Positions 16,831 through 25,265 of a stretch of DNA of 64,000 nucleotides are shown here, in pieces; the first letter of the stretch is position 1; each line of letters begins with the position of its first letter. The notes beneath the pieces were generated by a model that searched no databases, was not told where the DNA came from, and saw only the letters and a program-made list of their open reading frames with translations. Origin of the DNA: Ramlibacter sp. WS9 (GTDB lineage Bacteria > Pseudomonadota > Gammaproteobacteria > Burkholderiales > Burkholderiaceae_C); the NCBI RefSeq assembly GCF_003797765.1, contig NZ_RKMB01000005.1, positions 186,001 to 250,000 on the forward strand, read 5' to 3'. Position numbers and translations under genes: made by a program.

Positions 16831-17946
16831 ATGCGCGTCGTTCTCGTCATCACCAAGGGTGAACTCGGAGGGGCCCAGACGCATGTCGCCGAACTTTGCG
16901 GGGCGCTTCGCCATCGCTGCGACTTCCTCGTGCTGATCGGCGGAGGCGGGCGGTCGCCCCTGGGTGATGCGCTGACCTCGATGAACATACGCGTCGAATC
17001 CATTCCGGGGCTCAGCAATGCGGTCTCGGTGCGTTCGCTGCTCGCCAGCGTGCACCAGATCGCGGACCATGCCAAGTCCTGGCGTGCCGACGTGATCCAC
17101 GTCCACAGTGCCGTGGCAGCGGCCGTCGGCCGCATGGCCGGCTGGCTTGCAGCCATTCCTGTCGTCTACACGGTGCACGGTTTCGCGTTCAAGCCGCAGG
17201 TCCCACGGGTTCGCCGGCTTTGTGCTTTTACTGGAGAACGGGTCCTGGCACCCTTCAGCAGCCATGTCATCTGCGTCTCGCACGCCGAACGGGAGCTCGC
17301 AATGAAGCTGGGGATGCCAGAGGCGCGGGTCAGCGTGATCTCCAACGGTGTTTCCGACAGCGCCCTGCGTGCACAGCCGTCGAGCTTGCCGGCAACGCTG
17401 ATCATGGTCGCCCGTATGGCCGCTCCGAAGCGACACGATCTGCTGTTGCAGGCCCTGAGTGTCCTGCAGGCACGCGGCATGGCCCCGCCCCAGACAGTGC
17501 TGGCCGGTGGTGGGCCGCTGCTGGCGAAATGGCGCGAAGCAGCCACGGCGTTCGGCCTGTCCTGCGTGAGCTTCTGCGGTGATATCTCCGATGTCGATGC
17601 CAGGCTCGCTCAATGCCAGGTGTTCGTCCTGCTGTCCGATCACGAGGGCCAACCGATTTCGGTGATCGAAGCCATGCGAGCCGGCCTGCCCATCGTCGCC
17701 AGTGACCTTCCGGGAATTCGCGCCCAGATCACGCCCGGGGTAGAGGGCCTCCTCACCAGCCATGAGCCTGAAGCGATCGCGGACGCCGTGGAGCGGATGG
17801 TCTCCGATCCGCTTCTGAGGGCGCGCCTGGGAGCCGCGGCACGGCGCAGGTTCGAAAGCGAGTTCAGTGCCGCCTGCATGGCAGAGCAGGTCGAACAGGT
17901 CTATGGCCGATCGGCGAGGAAGGCAAGTCTGCTGCTTCAGGGATGA
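16831..17946 (+). CDS. Glycosyltransferase family 4 (GT-B)
   Basis: 371 aa. N-terminal GT-B half with KGELGGAQTHVAELCGAL and IHVHSAVAAAVGR; C-terminal half with LIMVARMAAPKRHDLLLQAL (nucleotide-sugar-binding start), FVLLSDHEGQPISVIEAMRAGLPIVASDLPGIR (the EX7E motif region) and a DGLL-like VEGLLTS. Transfers a sugar from a nucleotide donor to the lipid-linked repeat unit, cytoplasmic face. ATG 16831 has TGGAG five bases upstream. The 3' end overlaps the convergent initiating-transferase gene by 10 bp. Confidence 0.88.
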   Translation: MRVVLVITKGELGGAQTHVAELCGALRHRCDFLVLIGGGGRSPLGDALTSMNIRVESIPGLSNAVSVRSLLASVHQIADHAKSWRADVIHVHSAVAAAVGRMAGWLAAIPVVYTVHGFAFKPQVPRVRRLCAFTGERVLAPFSSHVICVSHAERELAMKLGMPEARVSVISNGVSDSALRAQPSSLPATLIMVARMAAPKRHDLLLQALSVLQARGMAPPQTVLAGGGPLLAKWREAATAFGLSCVSFCGDISDVDARLAQCQVFVLLSDHEGQPISVIEAMRAGLPIVASDLPGIRAQITPGVEGLLTSHEPEAIADAVERMVSDPLLRARLGAAARRRFESEFSAACMAEQVEQVYGRSARKASLLLQG

Positions 17947-20375
17947 TGTTTGGCGAATCTCACGGGCGCGCGCGGGACCGGTGCGCGGCGCGGGCTATCG
18001 GGACTCGAGCGGCGGTTGAACGAAAACACACAGACAGCAAGGATGATCCAGAAGTGGCGCCAGTGCAGCGTGTCGACGACGGCTGCGTTCACCAGCGCGC
18101 CCGCCAGAAGCGCGAATGCGCATATGAAGGCTGGGTGCAACCGGCGTCCGCCCATGCATTCCTGCAGTGCGTGTGCAGCCAGCAGAAGCAGGAAGACCGA
18201 GAAAAGAGTCAGAGCGACGGGGCCGTTCTCGGCCCAGATGCGCACGTAGGTATTGTGCGGATCCCACCCCGCGAGATAGTGGACTACCTCTCCCGGTCCG
18301 ACACCGGCGGGGTAGCGCAAGCCCAATTCGATGGCCTCTTGCGCATTTGCAAAGCGATAGGTGTCGTACTCCTGAAGCTGCATGCGGCTGCTGTAGAGGT
18401 CGAACGCATCCTGGTCATGGTCGATCAGCAGACCCGCGGCAGGGATTGCCACGGCTGCAGCGAGCAGTGCCGCGCACGCGAGCATTGCCTTTTGCCGTAC
18501 GCTGGAGAAAGCCCCGTACATGGCCAGGACGATGGCCAGGTTGGCCCACGCCGCGCGAGAGGCGGTGGCGATGACCCCCGCCGCGCAAATGACGGCGAAC
18601 AGGACGAACAGGACGGTTTTCGCGCCGCGTCGACGTCCGGCTGCTTCAAGAAAGATCACTATCGCCGGGATGAGGTACGGCCCGAAGACGTTCGGATCCT
18701 TGAAGAAGATCCTCGGCCTGCCTTCCGATTGCAGCATGTCCGCCATCGGGGCGATTGCAGGGTGCAGCATGATGATTGCGAGTGCAGCGCAGACCAGTGC
18801 GGCGCCGGCATAGCCCGCAAGGAAGGCGGAAAACCTGACATCTCCTTGCCCGTGGAGCTGGCCCAGGTGGAGGGCGATCATGATCAGCATCGTGGTCACT
18901 CCGGCATAGAAAGCCGAGCTGGCCGGGCTGCGCGCTTGCAGAGCGACAGGAACGAACTGCAGGATCAAGAACAGGCCCAACAGCACCAGCATCGTGGCTG
19001 TCATCGGGCCCGCCAGCCGCCACCATGGGTCTCTCATGTTCCTGGCGGCATGGACGAGCACGAGGAACAGCGCCAGAACCTCGAACGGGGCCGGCTCGAT
19101 GAACGTAATGCACGAGCTTGCGCCCAGCAGGAGATACATCAAACGCATCATCCGCGGAACGGGCTTGCCGCCGCGCAGAGGCATCGCAGGCCTCGGACGA
19201 GAGGGCCGCGCCGGCCGTGCGCTGGCCTGAGGGCGATGGGGTGTCGGCGACATTGGCGACATGGTCGTTTCAGGTTGCGGCCAAGGCCGTGCCCGAGATT
19301 GCGACGGGAACGGCAACCAGCGGAACTTCGCAAGGCGAGTATAGACACGCGAATAGCCCAGAGCGGCGAGCGCAAGGCCCGTCACCAGCATGGGAGTGTC
19401 TTGGGGAAAGACGGCGGCCCACGCAGCTGTCGTGCCTGTGTACAGCCATGCGACGGGACTGGTCATCGAGTTCTGCAGGCGTTGCGGCCAGCCGGGCAGC
19501 CGGATTCTCACCAGCCTGCGGTAGACGAGCATGTGCATGTGCACCCGGTCGGGCTGGCCTGGGCTCGAGCCGGCCCGTCGGCTTTTCCGATAGAACGAGA
19601 AGGCCACTTCGAGTACCGGGTAGGCACAGGCGAGCAGCGGACTCCACGGGGAAACCTGTGGGTTTCGCACTGCGAGCATGACCGCGGCCCAACCGACGAG
19701 GAAGCCGAGCAGGTAGGCGCCGCCGTCCCCCAGGAATATCCTGCCCGAAGGCCAGTTCACGGCGAGGAAGCCCAGCACGGACGCGGCGATCAGATAGCAC
19801 GCCCACGCGAGTTGGGTGTCACCGACCTGTGCCGCGATGAGACCCAACGCCGTCAGGATGATGACGACGACGCCGGCGGCCAGGCCGTTGAAGCCGTCAA
19901 TGATGTTGATGGCGTTGGCCAGGCCGCCGACGCAGAATGCGGTGAACATCACCGCGAAGGGCGTGAATGCGAGCAGCGTGTCCAGCGCCGCGATGCCGGT
20001 GCGTTGCAACATCGCACCGGTGAGCAGGCAGGCCAGCACGCCACTGGAGAGGGTCGCCAGCAGGCGCTCCAGCACACCGACCTTCTTCGTCAGGTCTTCC
20101 ATGAGTCCCACCGCGAAGGCGGGAATCGCCGATATGAGCATGAGTGCCAGCAGCGACGCCGTCGAACGCGGTGTGATCGCCGCGACAATCACCATTGCAA
20201 CCAGGATGGCCGACCCACCGATGCGCGGTGTCGGTGCGGTGTGGTACTTCTGCAGGCCGATGGTGCTGTCCAGCGTCATCGATCCGTGCCAGCGCTGCGT
20301 GTTGACGAGCACCAGGCTCACGCACAGGCTCGAAGCGAAGCCGACAGCCGCCGCAAGTCCGAGAGTGGAAGGCAT
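17937..20375 (-). CDS. WecA/MraY-type sugar-phosphate transferase fused to an O-antigen ligase/polymerase-like domain
   Basis: 812 aa, one frame. Residues about 1-340 are a WecA/MraY polyprenyl-phosphate glycosyl-1-phosphate transferase: TPRIGGSAI, GLMEDLTKKVGVLERL (acidic pair region), ANAINIIDGFNGLAAG and FLGDGGAYLLGFLVGW. After a Pro/Arg-rich linker (about 345-395) a second multi-span domain of about 410 aa resembles Wzy/WaaL: FKDPNVFGPYLIPAIVIFLEA, TASRAAWANLAIVL, a long periplasmic loop with YRFANAQEAIELGLRYPAGVGPG and the conserved DPHNTYVRIWAENGP. It would put initiation and polymerisation/ligation on one polypeptide. Internal Met codons in the linker could allow separate translation. 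Ligase versus polymerase cannot be told apart. Confidence 0.8.
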   Translation of the reverse strand: MPSTLGLAAAVGFASSLCVSLVLVNTQRWHGSMTLDSTIGLQKYHTAPTPRIGGSAILVAMVIVAAITPRSTASLLALMLISAIPAFAVGLMEDLTKKVGVLERLLATLSSGVLACLLTGAMLQRTGIAALDTLLAFTPFAVMFTAFCVGGLANAINIIDGFNGLAAGVVVIILTALGLIAAQVGDTQLAWACYLIAASVLGFLAVNWPSGRIFLGDGGAYLLGFLVGWAAVMLAVRNPQVSPWSPLLACAYPVLEVAFSFYRKSRRAGSSPGQPDRVHMHMLVYRRLVRIRLPGWPQRLQNSMTSPVAWLYTGTTAAWAAVFPQDTPMLVTGLALAALGYSRVYTRLAKFRWLPFPSQSRARPWPQPETTMSPMSPTPHRPQASARPARPSRPRPAMPLRGGKPVPRMMRLMYLLLGASSCITFIEPAPFEVLALFLVLVHAARNMRDPWWRLAGPMTATMLVLLGLFLILQFVPVALQARSPASSAFYAGVTTMLIMIALHLGQLHGQGDVRFSAFLAGYAGAALVCAALAIIMLHPAIAPMADMLQSEGRPRIFFKDPNVFGPYLIPAIVIFLEAAGRRRGAKTVLFVLFAVICAAGVIATASRAAWANLAIVLAMYGAFSSVRQKAMLACAALLAAAVAIPAAGLLIDHDQDAFDLYSSRMQLQEYDTYRFANAQEAIELGLRYPAGVGPGEVVHYLAGWDPHNTYVRIWAENGPVALTLFSVFLLLLAAHALQECMGGRRLHPAFICAFALLAGALVNAAVVDTLHWRHFWIILAVCVFSFNRRSSPDSPRRAPVPRAPVRFAKHHP

Positions 20376-20417
20376 CGCGCGCTTTCCGGGTCATGGAGGG
20401 TCGGTCGGAGGGTGCGG

Positions 20418-22640
20418 TCAGTGCGCACTGAGGTATTCGGAACTGCCGTAGCTGTAGATGGCGTTGCGCCGCTTGGAGCCATCCACTCCCGTGTAGATCA
20501 CCCCGTCCACTTCAATGCCGCGCTGTGAAAGGCGCTTTTCGGACTCGTGCAGTTCGCGCAGGCTGGTGACTTCCGCGCGGGCGATCAGGAACACGGCGCC
20601 TGCCCACTGGGCCAGGATCGCGGCCTCCGAGGTGGCCAGTACCGGGGGGGTGTCGAGAACGACATAGTCATAGGCCGCCGAAGCTTCGGCCAACAGGAGT
20701 TCGGCGGTACGGGTGGTCACCAGGTCCGCCGGAGTCGGCGTTGGGCTGCCTGCCGCAATGAAGTCGACGTTCGGAACCACGTTCCGGTGCACCGCATTGC
20801 CCAGACGCTTCAGGCCCATGAGCATGTCGCTCAGACCGGGAGCGGCCGGTACGCCGAAGGCGTCGTGCAAATGCCCCTTGCGCATGTCCGCATCGATGAT
20901 CAGCACCCTGCGCCCGGAGGCGGCGAGCACCGCGGCCAGGTTCATGCTGGTGAACGACTTGCCGATCCCATGAGTCGGGCCGGTGATCAGCACGATGTTG
21001 GAGCGTGCGGTGGGCATCTTGCGCTGCAGTGCCGTGCGCATGCTGCGCAAGCTTTCCACGGCTGGATCCTGGGGCGCGTGAAGGGCCAGGACGCGCGCAC
21101 CCCCGCGCGCGCCTTTTGCCGGGCGCGCGAGCAGCTTCTGGGCCTTGCTGAAAGGCACGGTGGTGAGCACGCTCATGGCCGAATGGCTCTCGATCCAGTC
21201 GGGCTCCTGCACGCCGCGGCGAACACTCTTGCGCAGCAGCGCGAACAGCACGCCGAGGACCATGCCGCCCGTTGTGCCGGCCGCAAGCAGCGCCGCAGGC
21301 ATCGGGCCGGCCGGCTCCTGCGGCGGCCATGCGGGGTCGACGACGCGTATGTTGGCAACTTTCCCGTCCTTGGCCAGCTGGATCTGTTGCGCGCTGTTGA
21401 GCAAGCTCACGTACAGGTCGGACTTGACCTTCAGTTCGCGCGACATGCCCAGCGTTTCCTGCTCTTTTGGGGGCAGCACCCTGATGCGCCGGTTGACGCT
21501 TCCCAGCTCCGCGGTGGCTGCGGTGATCTGGGCGTCCAGCGCTTGCATCCTGGGATGTTCATTCCCCAGGGCGTTGGCGGCCAGTTCGCGGCGCCTGGTC
21601 TGGAGTTCGTGCAGCGTCGTTTCCGCCCGTACCGACTGGTCGAGCGCGAGCTTGCCCTTCGCGGTAATTTCGAAGCCCGTGTTCCGGCTGCGGAAGCGAT
21701 TGAGTTTTGCCTCGGCCTGCGTGATCTCATTGCGCAGGTGTGGGAGCATGCCCTCGACGAATTCGAGCGCTCGTTCCGCTTCTGCGGTCTTGCGCTCCAG
21801 GTTTTGCCGCAGATAGGACTCGGCAATCTGGTTGACTGTCTTGGCGACCATCTCCGGGTCGCTGCCGGCCAGCCGCACGCGCAGCATGCCGGACTGCTTT
21901 CCCTGTTCCTCGATCTTGAGGCGCCGCTGCAGCTTCTCGATCACCGCGCTGCGCCCGAGCTTCTCCACCCTGAATTCGGCGCCGGAACGGCCGGCCACCG
22001 AAGCGACGAGTATCTGGCCCGTTCCCGTTCCCGTGCCGAAGTTTTCCAGCTTGCCGGGCGTGCCCTTGAGGACGAGCCGGTGAAGGGGGTCCCGCAGTTC
22101 GTAGCCGGTGGCCGTCAGGAGCACCGAGAACGGCTCTCCCTCGCGTTCGCGCGGCACGACGAATTTGGTGACCTGGATCGACTCATTGCCATGAACATAG
22201 CCGGTCGTCTCGAGAAAGCCGGGGCGGGAAGGCGCGGTCGCTCTGCGGCCCAGCCACTCGCCGATCACCGGCAGGTACCTCGGCCGTGCCGATATGTCCA
22301 GACCGAGGCGGTCCACCACGTCGAGCAGCAAGGGGCCCGAGCGCAGGATGCTGATCTCGGCCACGGCCGGCGAGCGATTCTCGAAGAGGCTGGCGGCCTC
22401 GGTGTAGGCACTGGCCATCCCCGCACTGGCGGCCTTGACTTCCTCGACCTGGACGAGGGCGGAAGCTTCGTAGGTGGGCGGCACGGCGACGATGTAGAGG
22501 AGCGCGGCGGCGATTCCGGCACACGTGATCGCCGCTATCGCCCACTTGCTGTCGCCCAAGGCGTCCATCACTTCGAGCAGGCTGCTTTCGCTTTGCCTCT
22601 CTACGTGCGCCGGTCTTACGTCCTGTTCGGAGAAATACAT
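20418..22640 (-). CDS. Wzc/GumC-type chain-length determinant with BY-kinase domain
   Basis: 740 aa inner-membrane protein controlling exopolysaccharide chain length and export. TM1 at about residues 33-55, a Wzz-type periplasmic region with coiled coil (ERKTAEAERALEFVEGMLPHLRNEITQAEAKL), TM2 near PMPAALLAAGTTGGMVLGVLFALL, then the bacterial tyrosine kinase: Walker A GPTHGIGKS, A' LIIDADMRKG, B YVVLDTPPV. The C-terminus is short with only a few tyrosines (IYSYGSSEYLSAH). ATG 22640 has GGAGG five bases upstream, so the longer open frame to 22787 is rejected. First gene of its unit; the shared 42-bp element lies 63 bp upstream. No Wza-type outer-membrane exporter is in the window. Confidence 0.88.
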   Translation of the reverse strand: MYFSEQDVRPAHVERQSESSLLEVMDALGDSKWAIAAITCAGIAAALLYIVAVPPTYEASALVQVEEVKAASAGMASAYTEAASLFENRSPAVAEISILRSGPLLLDVVDRLGLDISARPRYLPVIGEWLGRRATAPSRPGFLETTGYVHGNESIQVTKFVVPREREGEPFSVLLTATGYELRDPLHRLVLKGTPGKLENFGTGTGTGQILVASVAGRSGAEFRVEKLGRSAVIEKLQRRLKIEEQGKQSGMLRVRLAGSDPEMVAKTVNQIAESYLRQNLERKTAEAERALEFVEGMLPHLRNEITQAEAKLNRFRSRNTGFEITAKGKLALDQSVRAETTLHELQTRRRELAANALGNEHPRMQALDAQITAATAELGSVNRRIRVLPPKEQETLGMSRELKVKSDLYVSLLNSAQQIQLAKDGKVANIRVVDPAWPPQEPAGPMPAALLAAGTTGGMVLGVLFALLRKSVRRGVQEPDWIESHSAMSVLTTVPFSKAQKLLARPAKGARGGARVLALHAPQDPAVESLRSMRTALQRKMPTARSNIVLITGPTHGIGKSFTSMNLAAVLAASGRRVLIIDADMRKGHLHDAFGVPAAPGLSDMLMGLKRLGNAVHRNVVPNVDFIAAGSPTPTPADLVTTRTAELLLAEASAAYDYVVLDTPPVLATSEAAILAQWAGAVFLIARAEVTSLRELHESEKRLSQRGIEVDGVIYTGVDGSKRRNAIYSYGSSEYLSAH

Positions 22641-22703
22641 CTGAGCCTCCGCGCGGCCGCATGCGGGCCGCGTGCTCTTATTGGAACGTGCGGCGTCGCG
22701 CGC

Positions 22704-22745
22704 CGCATGGTAGGGGCATACCACTTCCGATAGGCGGAATGTCCT
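22704..22745 (-). promoter_or_regulatory. Shared 42-bp element, copy B (upstream of the BY-kinase gene)
   Basis: Minus-strand copy beginning AGGACATTCC, containing CCTATCGG and ending CCATGCG; 32 of 42 positions match copy A, 27 match copy C. It includes a dyad TGGTA-N6-TACCA and the near palindrome GGACATTCC. It ends 63 bp before the start codon at 22640. Confidence 0.75.
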
Positions 22746-22799
22746 TTCAAGCTCCCATTTGGCGTGAGTGTCGAGGTGCGCGCCCATGCTTGAGCAGGC

Positions 22800-22836
22800 A
22801 AAGAAAAACGCCCTGGGCCTTTCGGCGCAGGGCGTT
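22800..22836 (-). terminator. Terminator downstream of tRNA-Asn
   Basis: On the minus strand a 9-bp stem AACGCCCTG/CAGGGCGTT with a 12-base loop is followed by TTTCTTT. It lies 13 bases beyond the CCA end of the tRNA. Confidence 0.85.
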
Positions 22837-22849
22837 GATTCGATTTTAT

Positions 22850-22925
22850 TGGCTCCTCGACCTGGGCTCGAACCAGGGACCTACGGATTAACAGTCCGGC
22901 GCTCTACCAACTGAGCTATCGAGGA
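22850..22925 (-). tRNA. tRNA-Asn (GTT)
   Basis: 76-nt tRNA including an encoded CCA (22852-22850). The acceptor stem TCCTCGA pairs with TCGAGGA; D-arm GCTCAGTTGGTAGAGC; anticodon loop with GTT flanked by T and A; T-arm with GGTTCGAGCCC; discriminator G. Confidence 0.97.
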
Positions 22926-22935
22926 ACAGCCTCGA

Positions 22936-22964
22936 ATTATAGCGTTATTTTTTGCCGATCCTAA
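22936..22964 (-). promoter_or_regulatory. Promoter of tRNA-Asn
   Basis: Perfect -10 TATAAT (22936-22941 read on the minus strand), 10 bases before the mature 5' end, with TTAGGA as a weak -35 at 17-bp spacing (22959-22964). The -35 overlaps the stop codon of the TonB-dependent receptor gene. Confidence 0.6.
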
Positions 22965-25084
22965 AGTGCGGCCGTAACCGACACGCGAACCGTGCGCGCC
23001 GCGCCCGGATACAGGTAGATGTGGCCGAAACTGGTGGGGGATTCCTTCCAATAGCGCTTATCCGCGAGGTTGTCGATGCCAAGCGTCCACGTGGTCGCCG
23101 TGCTGCCGATCTGCCGCTCGTAGCGCAGGGCCGCGTCGAAGCGCGTCCATGCGGGCAGCATGACCGATTCGTCGGGGAGCACTGCGCGGCGGCCTTCGTG
23201 CGAGGCCTGGCCTTGCAGCGTGAGGCCCGGCACGGCGGCCACGCGATACGCGACAGCTGCGCGCAAGATCTGGCTCGGCACGTTGACCGGACGCTTGCCG
23301 TTGATCGCGGCATTGACGGTGCTGCCCTGGCGCTTGGCGTCGATCAGTGTCAACCCGCCGTCCAGGGTCCAGGGCCCGGTTTGCGTGCCCGCGGAAAGCT
23401 CCAGGCCGCGGTGGTGAGCATCGCCATCGGCTTGGCGAACGCAGGTGCCGGATTCCCCGCAAACACCGATGTCGCCGGCCACCGGCCGAACGATGTCGAA
23501 CAGCGCGGCGTTCCAGCGCAGATGCTGTAGCTCACCCTTCAGCCCGATTTCCGTCTGGCGGCTCTTCAACGCAGGCAACGGACGGCCTGCGTTGCTGTAC
23601 TTCAGATTGGCGGGTGCGACCTCCGACTCCATGCCTTGCCCGTGGCTCGCGTACGCGGTGACGGTGGGTGAGAGCTTGTAGCTGGCTGCAATCCACGGAG
23701 TGGTCAGGTGCTGATCGTAGGAGATGGGGTCGGCCCCATTGGTCAGCACGCTTTCACGGCGCAGGCGCGTATGCCGCACGCCGAGCCACGTGGTGAAGCG
23801 GTCATTCCAGTGGATGGCGTCTTGCGCCGAGAACTCGAGCGAACGCTCATCGCGGTTGGTGCTCGGGAACCCAGTCGGGTCTTCGCCCACGATCGCAGTG
23901 CCGTCGATGTTGCCGGTGCCCACCCAGTTGAAGGCTTGAGGCTGCACGCGGTTACGCACCTTGCTTGAAAGGAGGCCGAATGAAAGGTCGTGCGCCACTG
24001 AGCCGGTTGTGACCTTGCCCTTGAGGTTTAACAAAGCAGCACTTTGCCGACGCTTCTCGTTCTCGCTGCGGAAGTCGTAGAAGTCGAAGGTGCCGTCCGA
24101 ACAATAGCGGTCGTAATTTCCCTCTGCGCCGCAGCCAAACGGGAACGCGGTGTAGTCGTCGTTCTTCAGGCGCTGCGTCCCAAGTTGCGCGGTCCAGCGC
24201 CAGTCGGCGCCCAAGCCCTGACTGAAGCGCAGCGTGCCGGTGAGTGCATCGAACACCGATGGCTTCACCCACGACTGGTTGTTGAGGTTCAGGCGCGGGT
24301 CCATGGGCGGAGGCAGTGCGTTGCCCAGTAAGCTGAGGCCCACCTGGCTGGCTTGGGTCTTGTGGCTCCATTCGACCTCTGCTTCCAGCACGGAGTCGCG
24401 GCTGATGCGCCAATCCGTCGCCAGCGCCATCAGGCTGCGTTCGCCGTCGATGTTTCGCACCAGCGGCCGCAGCCTCTCGTGCGCGACGTTCAGGCGGTAG
24501 CCGAACGCTCGGTCGGCACCAAAGCGTCCGCCCAGGTCCGCTGCGGCCAAGACACTGGACCGGCTGCTCAGCTCGAGCTTCACTTCACGCAGGTCCTGTT
24601 CCGTCGGGCGCTTCACCACGTAGTTGACCAGGCCGCCCGGCGCACTCGTGCCGGCCTGGATGCCGCTCGTGCCCTTGAGAATCTCGACGCGTTCCTTGTT
24701 GTCCAGCGGGATCGTCGTCTCGGCGCTGATGGGCAGCCCTTCGCGGCGGAAGTTGAAACGGTTGTCGAGTGTGAAGCCGCGGATGGAGATGAAATCCCAG
24801 TAGCCTGGCGCGTTGTAGGCGTCGGTGACGGACGCGTCGAACTGCGTGAGGTCGGCCAGGCGCCGGGCGCCGGAGGCCTCGATCTGCTTGCGGCCGATGA
24901 TGGTCGCGGACACCGGGACATCCTTCAGAGGGACGTCACCGAAGCCCGTGATATCCGCGGCCGGTGCTTCGGAGCGGCCGGTGATGACGACCGGCTTGAG
25001 GCTGGTCTCCTGGGCCTGGGCCGCGGCGGCCAGCAACAGGGCGGTCACCGCAAGGGCGGTATTCGATTTCGAAAAGAGTGCCAT
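22961..25084 (-). CDS. TonB-dependent outer-membrane receptor under TPP riboswitch control
   Basis: 707 aa. The signal peptide ends AAQAQE. The plug domain (DVPVSATIIGRKQIEASGARRLADLTQFDASV, then GFTLDNRFNFRREGLPI and EILKGTSGIQAGTSAPGGLVNYVVKRP) and a 22-strand-type barrel ending in an aromatic-rich terminus (YLYPGAARTVRVSVTAAL) are FhuA/siderophore-receptor like. However, a TPP riboswitch sits directly upstream, so the likely cargo is thiamin or a thiamin precursor; that rests on regulation, not on ligand residues. ATG 25084 (MALFSK) has GAAGGA seven bases upstream; an in-frame TTG at 25099 is less likely. Followed by tRNA-Asn on the same strand. Confidence 0.88.
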   Translation of the reverse strand: MALFSKSNTALAVTALLLAAAAQAQETSLKPVVITGRSEAPAADITGFGDVPLKDVPVSATIIGRKQIEASGARRLADLTQFDASVTDAYNAPGYWDFISIRGFTLDNRFNFRREGLPISAETTIPLDNKERVEILKGTSGIQAGTSAPGGLVNYVVKRPTEQDLREVKLELSSRSSVLAAADLGGRFGADRAFGYRLNVAHERLRPLVRNIDGERSLMALATDWRISRDSVLEAEVEWSHKTQASQVGLSLLGNALPPPMDPRLNLNNQSWVKPSVFDALTGTLRFSQGLGADWRWTAQLGTQRLKNDDYTAFPFGCGAEGNYDRYCSDGTFDFYDFRSENEKRRQSAALLNLKGKVTTGSVAHDLSFGLLSSKVRNRVQPQAFNWVGTGNIDGTAIVGEDPTGFPSTNRDERSLEFSAQDAIHWNDRFTTWLGVRHTRLRRESVLTNGADPISYDQHLTTPWIAASYKLSPTVTAYASHGQGMESEVAPANLKYSNAGRPLPALKSRQTEIGLKGELQHLRWNAALFDIVRPVAGDIGVCGESGTCVRQADGDAHHRGLELSAGTQTGPWTLDGGLTLIDAKRQGSTVNAAINGKRPVNVPSQILRAAVAYRVAAVPGLTLQGQASHEGRRAVLPDESVMLPAWTRFDAALRYERQIGSTATTWTLGIDNLADKRYWKESPTSFGHIYLYPGAARTVRVSVTAAL

Positions 25085-25168
25085 GACGTTTTCCTTCAAC
25101 GCAATGGCAGGTCGGCTTGCTTTGGCGTCGATGCGCCCGGAGAGAAGGAGAGGGCGCCGCCGGTGAGC

Positions 25169-25256
25169 TTGCTTCCCTGCGCGAGGATTACCTCAATCAG
25201 GTTCAAAGGGACTTTCTCAGTCAACGCCACTTGCGCAGCGCCGACACCCCTAGCGA
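25169..25256 (-). ncRNA. TPP riboswitch (THI element)
   Basis: Minus-strand leader of the TonB receptor gene. Diagnostic blocks in order: TAGGGGTGTC (P1/P2 start), CTGAGA followed by AAGTCCC (25220-25211), GAACCTGAT (25205-25197), GGTAATCC and the closing GCAGGGAAGC (25180-25171). Between the aptamer and the ATG a GCGCCC-N13-GGGCGC stem (about 25130-25155) may be part of the expression platform. No U-run follows it, which would favour control of translation over termination. Confidence 0.9.
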
Positions 25257-25265
25257 AAGCGGATT

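Noticed and set aside
17943-20528. 861-codon plus-strand ORF opposite the WecA-ligase fusion
   Set aside because: Arg/His/Gln-rich shadow frame typical of high-GC DNA; the minus strand carries clear family motifs.
20547-22733. 728-codon plus-strand ORF opposite the BY-kinase gene
   Set aside because: Shadow frame; Walker motifs and transmembrane segments are on the minus strand.
7594-22925. EPS cluster as a tRNA-Asn-integrated genomic island
   Set aside because: The cluster lies on the 3' side of tRNA-Asn, but there is no integrase and I found no direct repeat of the tRNA 3' end at the far side.
22961-25084. Siderophore receptor as the functional call for the TonB protein
   Set aside because: The fold fits, but the TPP riboswitch directly upstream points to thiamin-related cargo.
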